From Oceanospirillaceae bacterium (GTDB taxonomy: Bacteria; Pseudomonadota; Gammaproteobacteria; Pseudomonadales; Oceanobacteraceae): 64,000 nt of DNA. The notes beneath the pieces were generated by a model. That model was not told where the DNA came from. It saw only the letters and a list, made by a program, of their open reading frames with translations, and did not search any database. Both the position numbers and the translations under genes were made by a program. Location of the stretch: the NCBI GenBank assembly GCA_024234265.1, contig JACKOM010000003.1:62001-126000 (forward strand), given 5' to 3'. Shown here in pieces: positions 61,943 through 64,000 of this stretch; within the stretch, counting starts at the first letter, position 1; each line of letters starts with the position of its first letter.

Positions 61943-63025
61943 TTATTTTTGCTCCCGGAAAACTTTCTCACGTAAGCGCTGCCCTGTGCGGCTGACGATC
62001 GCAGCCACACGGTCACCCTCTTTCAGATCCGCGGCCAGGGTAAAACCGACATAACCACAGCGGGGGGTTTCATATTGCTTGAGATTCGGGCGCGGCTCCG
62101 TGGCATCCACATGCCCTATCAATTCATCGTTGACCAGAATATCCAGCCCCACCGGCTCATCATTCACGGCACCGTAGGCCCAGCCCTGTATGGATTGTTT
62201 CGTCAGGTTGCCGATCACCCCGTGGGTCCATTCAAGGCCCTGTTCAAACAGGCGCCAGCGCTCCGTGTGTAACGCAACACAACGCTGATAAAGATGCATG
62301 TCCTGCCGGTTACGCTCCCTGAGCAGGGCCCGCAGTTCGGCATCCAGCGGCTCCCCGGCAAAATCATTGGTATTGTCGGTGCGGTGGGCAAAACCCAGCC
62401 CAAAGTGCGCATTAAACATATCCAGTGACTGATCATATTTTTCAGTAATACCAATCAGCCCGAACAGCTCGGGATGCAAGCCCGCCATATAACGACTCTG
62501 CAGGTTCTGGGTACCGCCATTCAGAATGAAGGCACGCAGATCACCATCAAAACCGTTCCAGCGTTTGGCATGGCGATAGTGGGATACCACCTGCTCTTCC
62601 GGATTACGCACGAAGGTCACCACGCGCCGGGCGGGAAATAAATGCACCGCAGTATCCACTCTGACATGTCCGGTATACATAGGCGCATCCAGTTCAGCAA
62701 TCAGACGGAACAATTCAAACGGGTCACGCCCCAGTTCGCTGATTTTCTGGCTAGTAGCGGGACTTTTGGGGCCATAGTTACGCAGCACATTCGCCGCACC
62801 CCAGAAGTCTTCCGCGGCCTGGCGGAAACTGGTGCCGGCGGTTTTGGGAATATGCACAAAAAACAGGCTGCTGAGGTCTTTGCCGGCAATAGCATCTGCA
62901 GGGCCGGATGTATTCACAACCCGCGTCGGGGTCTGCACATCAGGGACATGGGGCTGCACATCGGGGCCTGAGCGCTGGGTATCAGTGCGCGGCGCCAGCA
63001 ACCGCTTCAGAATAGGTAAGGTCAT
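61943..63025 (-). CDS. PAPS-dependent sulfotransferase with C-terminal beta domain
   Basis: The 360-residue protein has the two PAPS-binding motifs of sulfotransferases: the 5'-phosphosulfate loop FFVHIPKTAGTSFRQAAEDF near residue 55 and the 3'-phosphate strand VVTFVRNPEEQVVSHYRHAKRW near 135. This is the HIPKTAGT type (Sulfotransfer_2/3-like) known from carbohydrate sulfotransferases. From about residue 265 a separate beta-rich domain follows (IQGWAYGAVNDEPVGLDILVNDE, YVGFTLAADLKEGDRV), seen in my recollection beside glycosyltransferases. There is no signal peptide or membrane helix, so it should act in the cytosol on a nascent glycan. It overlaps the GT2 gene by ATGA and ends 2 bases before the SLC13 start. 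Confidence 0.86.
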   Translation of the reverse strand: MTLPILKRLLAPRTDTQRSGPDVQPHVPDVQTPTRVVNTSGPADAIAGKDLSSLFFVHIPKTAGTSFRQAAEDFWGAANVLRNYGPKSPATSQKISELGRDPFELFRLIAELDAPMYTGHVRVDTAVHLFPARRVVTFVRNPEEQVVSHYRHAKRWNGFDGDLRAFILNGGTQNLQSRYMAGLHPELFGLIGITEKYDQSLDMFNAHFGLGFAHRTDNTNDFAGEPLDAELRALLRERNRQDMHLYQRCVALHTERWRLFEQGLEWTHGVIGNLTKQSIQGWAYGAVNDEPVGLDILVNDELIGHVDATEPRPNLKQYETPRCGYVGFTLAADLKEGDRVAAIVSRTGQRLREKVFREQK

Positions 63026-64000
63026 AATACGGAAAAGTCTTCTCGTGAACGGGTCAGGTTCGGGCTGTAATACGGATCATTTGCTAGGCTGCTCTGCCAG
63101 CGGCTGAAAAGACGCTGTTTTTCACCATCAAAACGGCGCTGTTTTTCCGGGGTAATATCCTCACCGCGGGTTTTGGATTCGTGATGGATCAGTTCGGCAT
63201 AGGGGGTGTAAAGGTTGCGCAGGCCGGTTTCCTGCACCCGCAGGCAAAAATCAACATCGTTATAGGCAACCGCAAATGACTCATCAAAACCAGAGACTGA
63301 GCGATAAACACCAGCACGCACCATCAAACACGCAGCCGTCACTGCACTGAGATTCTGTGTAACCTGCGCGCGGCAGAAATACCCGGACTCATGGCGGCCA
63401 ATGCCACGATGGGAATGCGCGGCATAACCGCCCAACCCAAGAATGACGCCCGCGTGCTGAATCGTCATATCCGGATACAAGAGCTTGGCACCAACGCAGC
63501 CGATATCCGGTCTGCTGGCATGAGCCAGCATTTCTTCCAGCCAACCATCCTGAATAGCCTCAATATCGTTATTCAGTAACAACAGGTATTCGCCGGAAGA
63601 CGCTTCAGCACCGACATTCATCAACCGCGAAAAATTAAAGTCACCCTCATCACGTACTATTTGAACGCCGATATCGGCATTACCTTCACGGTGCAAGCCG
63701 TTTGCCGCAAGCGCCATAAAATACGTGATCGCCGCAGGCGTAACCGAATGGTTATCAACAATAACGACCTCAAGTGTGGGATACGCCACTGTTCTGGCCA
63801 AACTATCCAGACACGGCTTCAACACCTCTAATCCGTCACGGGTCGGAATGATCACACTGACCAGAGGATCGGCATCCGGTAGCGGCCAACGAACCCGATA
63901 GAAGTTGTCCGTTTTATGATGAGTAACATCCACGTTGACGGCCGCCCGCAGAAAATAATCCGAAAGCGCCTTAAGGCCCGCTTCGGTCGCGTAACTTTTC
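63022..64000 (-). CDS. GT2 family glycosyltransferase, 5' partial
   Basis: The frame stays open to the window edge, so the start lies outside; 325 residues are visible. A GTG at 63933 is possible, but the upstream residues (SYATEAGLKALSDYFLRAA) fit the linker that precedes this domain in larger multi-domain glycosyltransferases. The GT2 domain shows YRVRWPLPDADPLVSVIIPTRD, VVIVDNHS, the DxD-like LLLLNNDIEA, IGCVGAKLLYPDMTIQHAGV and YNDVDFCLRVQETGLRN. This pattern is typical of rhamnosyltransferase-like and polymer GTs; the sugar is unknown. It overlaps the sulfotransferase start by 4 bases, so acceptor synthesis and sulfation are translationally coupled. Confidence 0.88.
   Translation of the reverse strand, partial: KSYATEAGLKALSDYFLRAAVNVDVTHHKTDNFYRVRWPLPDADPLVSVIIPTRDGLEVLKPCLDSLARTVAYPTLEVVIVDNHSVTPAAITYFMALAANGLHREGNADIGVQIVRDEGDFNFSRLMNVGAEASSGEYLLLLNNDIEAIQDGWLEEMLAHASRPDIGCVGAKLLYPDMTIQHAGVILGLGGYAAHSHRGIGRHESGYFCRAQVTQNLSAVTAACLMVRAGVYRSVSGFDESFAVAYNDVDFCLRVQETGLRNLYTPYAELIHHESKTRGEDITPEKQRRFDGEKQRLFSRWQSSLANDPYYSPNLTRSREDFSVL

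Overview
The window looks like a chromosomal segment of a gammaproteobacterium, most likely of the Cellvibrio/Cellvibrionaceae type. The clues are the gene order pilSR - minor pilins - pilE followed by ispH-fkpB-lspA-ileS-ribF-murJ/rpsT (the arrangement known from Pseudomonas and relatives), ilvIH, rluD-pgeF facing bamD, and at the left edge a secreted Fn3/carbohydrate-binding/c-type-haem protein of the sort found in polysaccharide degraders. No rRNA, tRNA, CRISPR array or phage was seen. The assignment rests on gene content and order, not on a database search.

Layout. 1-2853: 3' part of a large secreted Fn3/CBM/di-haem DUF1592-family protein. 3081-7386: an unknown gene, yggL, a complete IS3-family element (4700-5948) sitting in degenerate 7-bp repeat DNA, an AlkC-type alkylpurine DNA glycosylase and a DUF3565 protein. 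7757-14398: a two-gene hydroxypyruvate-isomerase-like/beta-hydroxyacid-dehydrogenase operon, an HDOD protein, an MFS transporter, a small outer-membrane-like protein with a nitronate monooxygenase, and an EamA exporter. 14455-21894: core metabolism and envelope genes (ilvIH, a DUF4124 protein, rluD-pgeF, bamD, nadE). 22007-36985: type IV pilus regulation (pilS, pilR) and a minor-pilin locus in which pilV-pilW-pilX-pilY1 occurs twice in tandem, ending in pilE. 37099-44954: ispH, fkpB, lspA, ileS, ribF, murJ and divergent rpsT.

45170-64000 is largely given over to cell-surface glycans: a PagL-like lipid A deacylase, kpsS and kpsC (poly-Kdo linker synthesis for capsule), kdsA (Kdo-8-P synthase), galU, a GT4-like glycosyltransferase, a three-gene operon (PIG-L deacetylase fused to a GT2 glycosyltransferase, a GNAT-like protein, an unknown protein), and a seven-gene same-strand run: GT2 glycosyltransferase, sulfotransferase, SLC13 permease, cysC, cysQ, cysD, cysN. 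Together the last run could import sulfate, activate it to PAPS, transfer it to an acceptor and clear the PAP by-product. This is the most interesting system in the window: an apparently self-contained cassette for sulfating a surface polysaccharide, next to capsule-linker genes.

Smaller points: five arrays of 7-bp units in intergenic DNA (one of eleven perfect copies upstream of kdsA-kpsC), an AT-rich patch over the editing-domain part of ileS, a possible 49-codon upstream reading frame overlapping the start of ilvI, and two hairpins that abut start codons (MFS gene and IS orfA). Start codons were re-chosen in many genes from ribosome-binding sites and family lengths; coordinates below reflect those choices. 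All G+C figures are hand counts.
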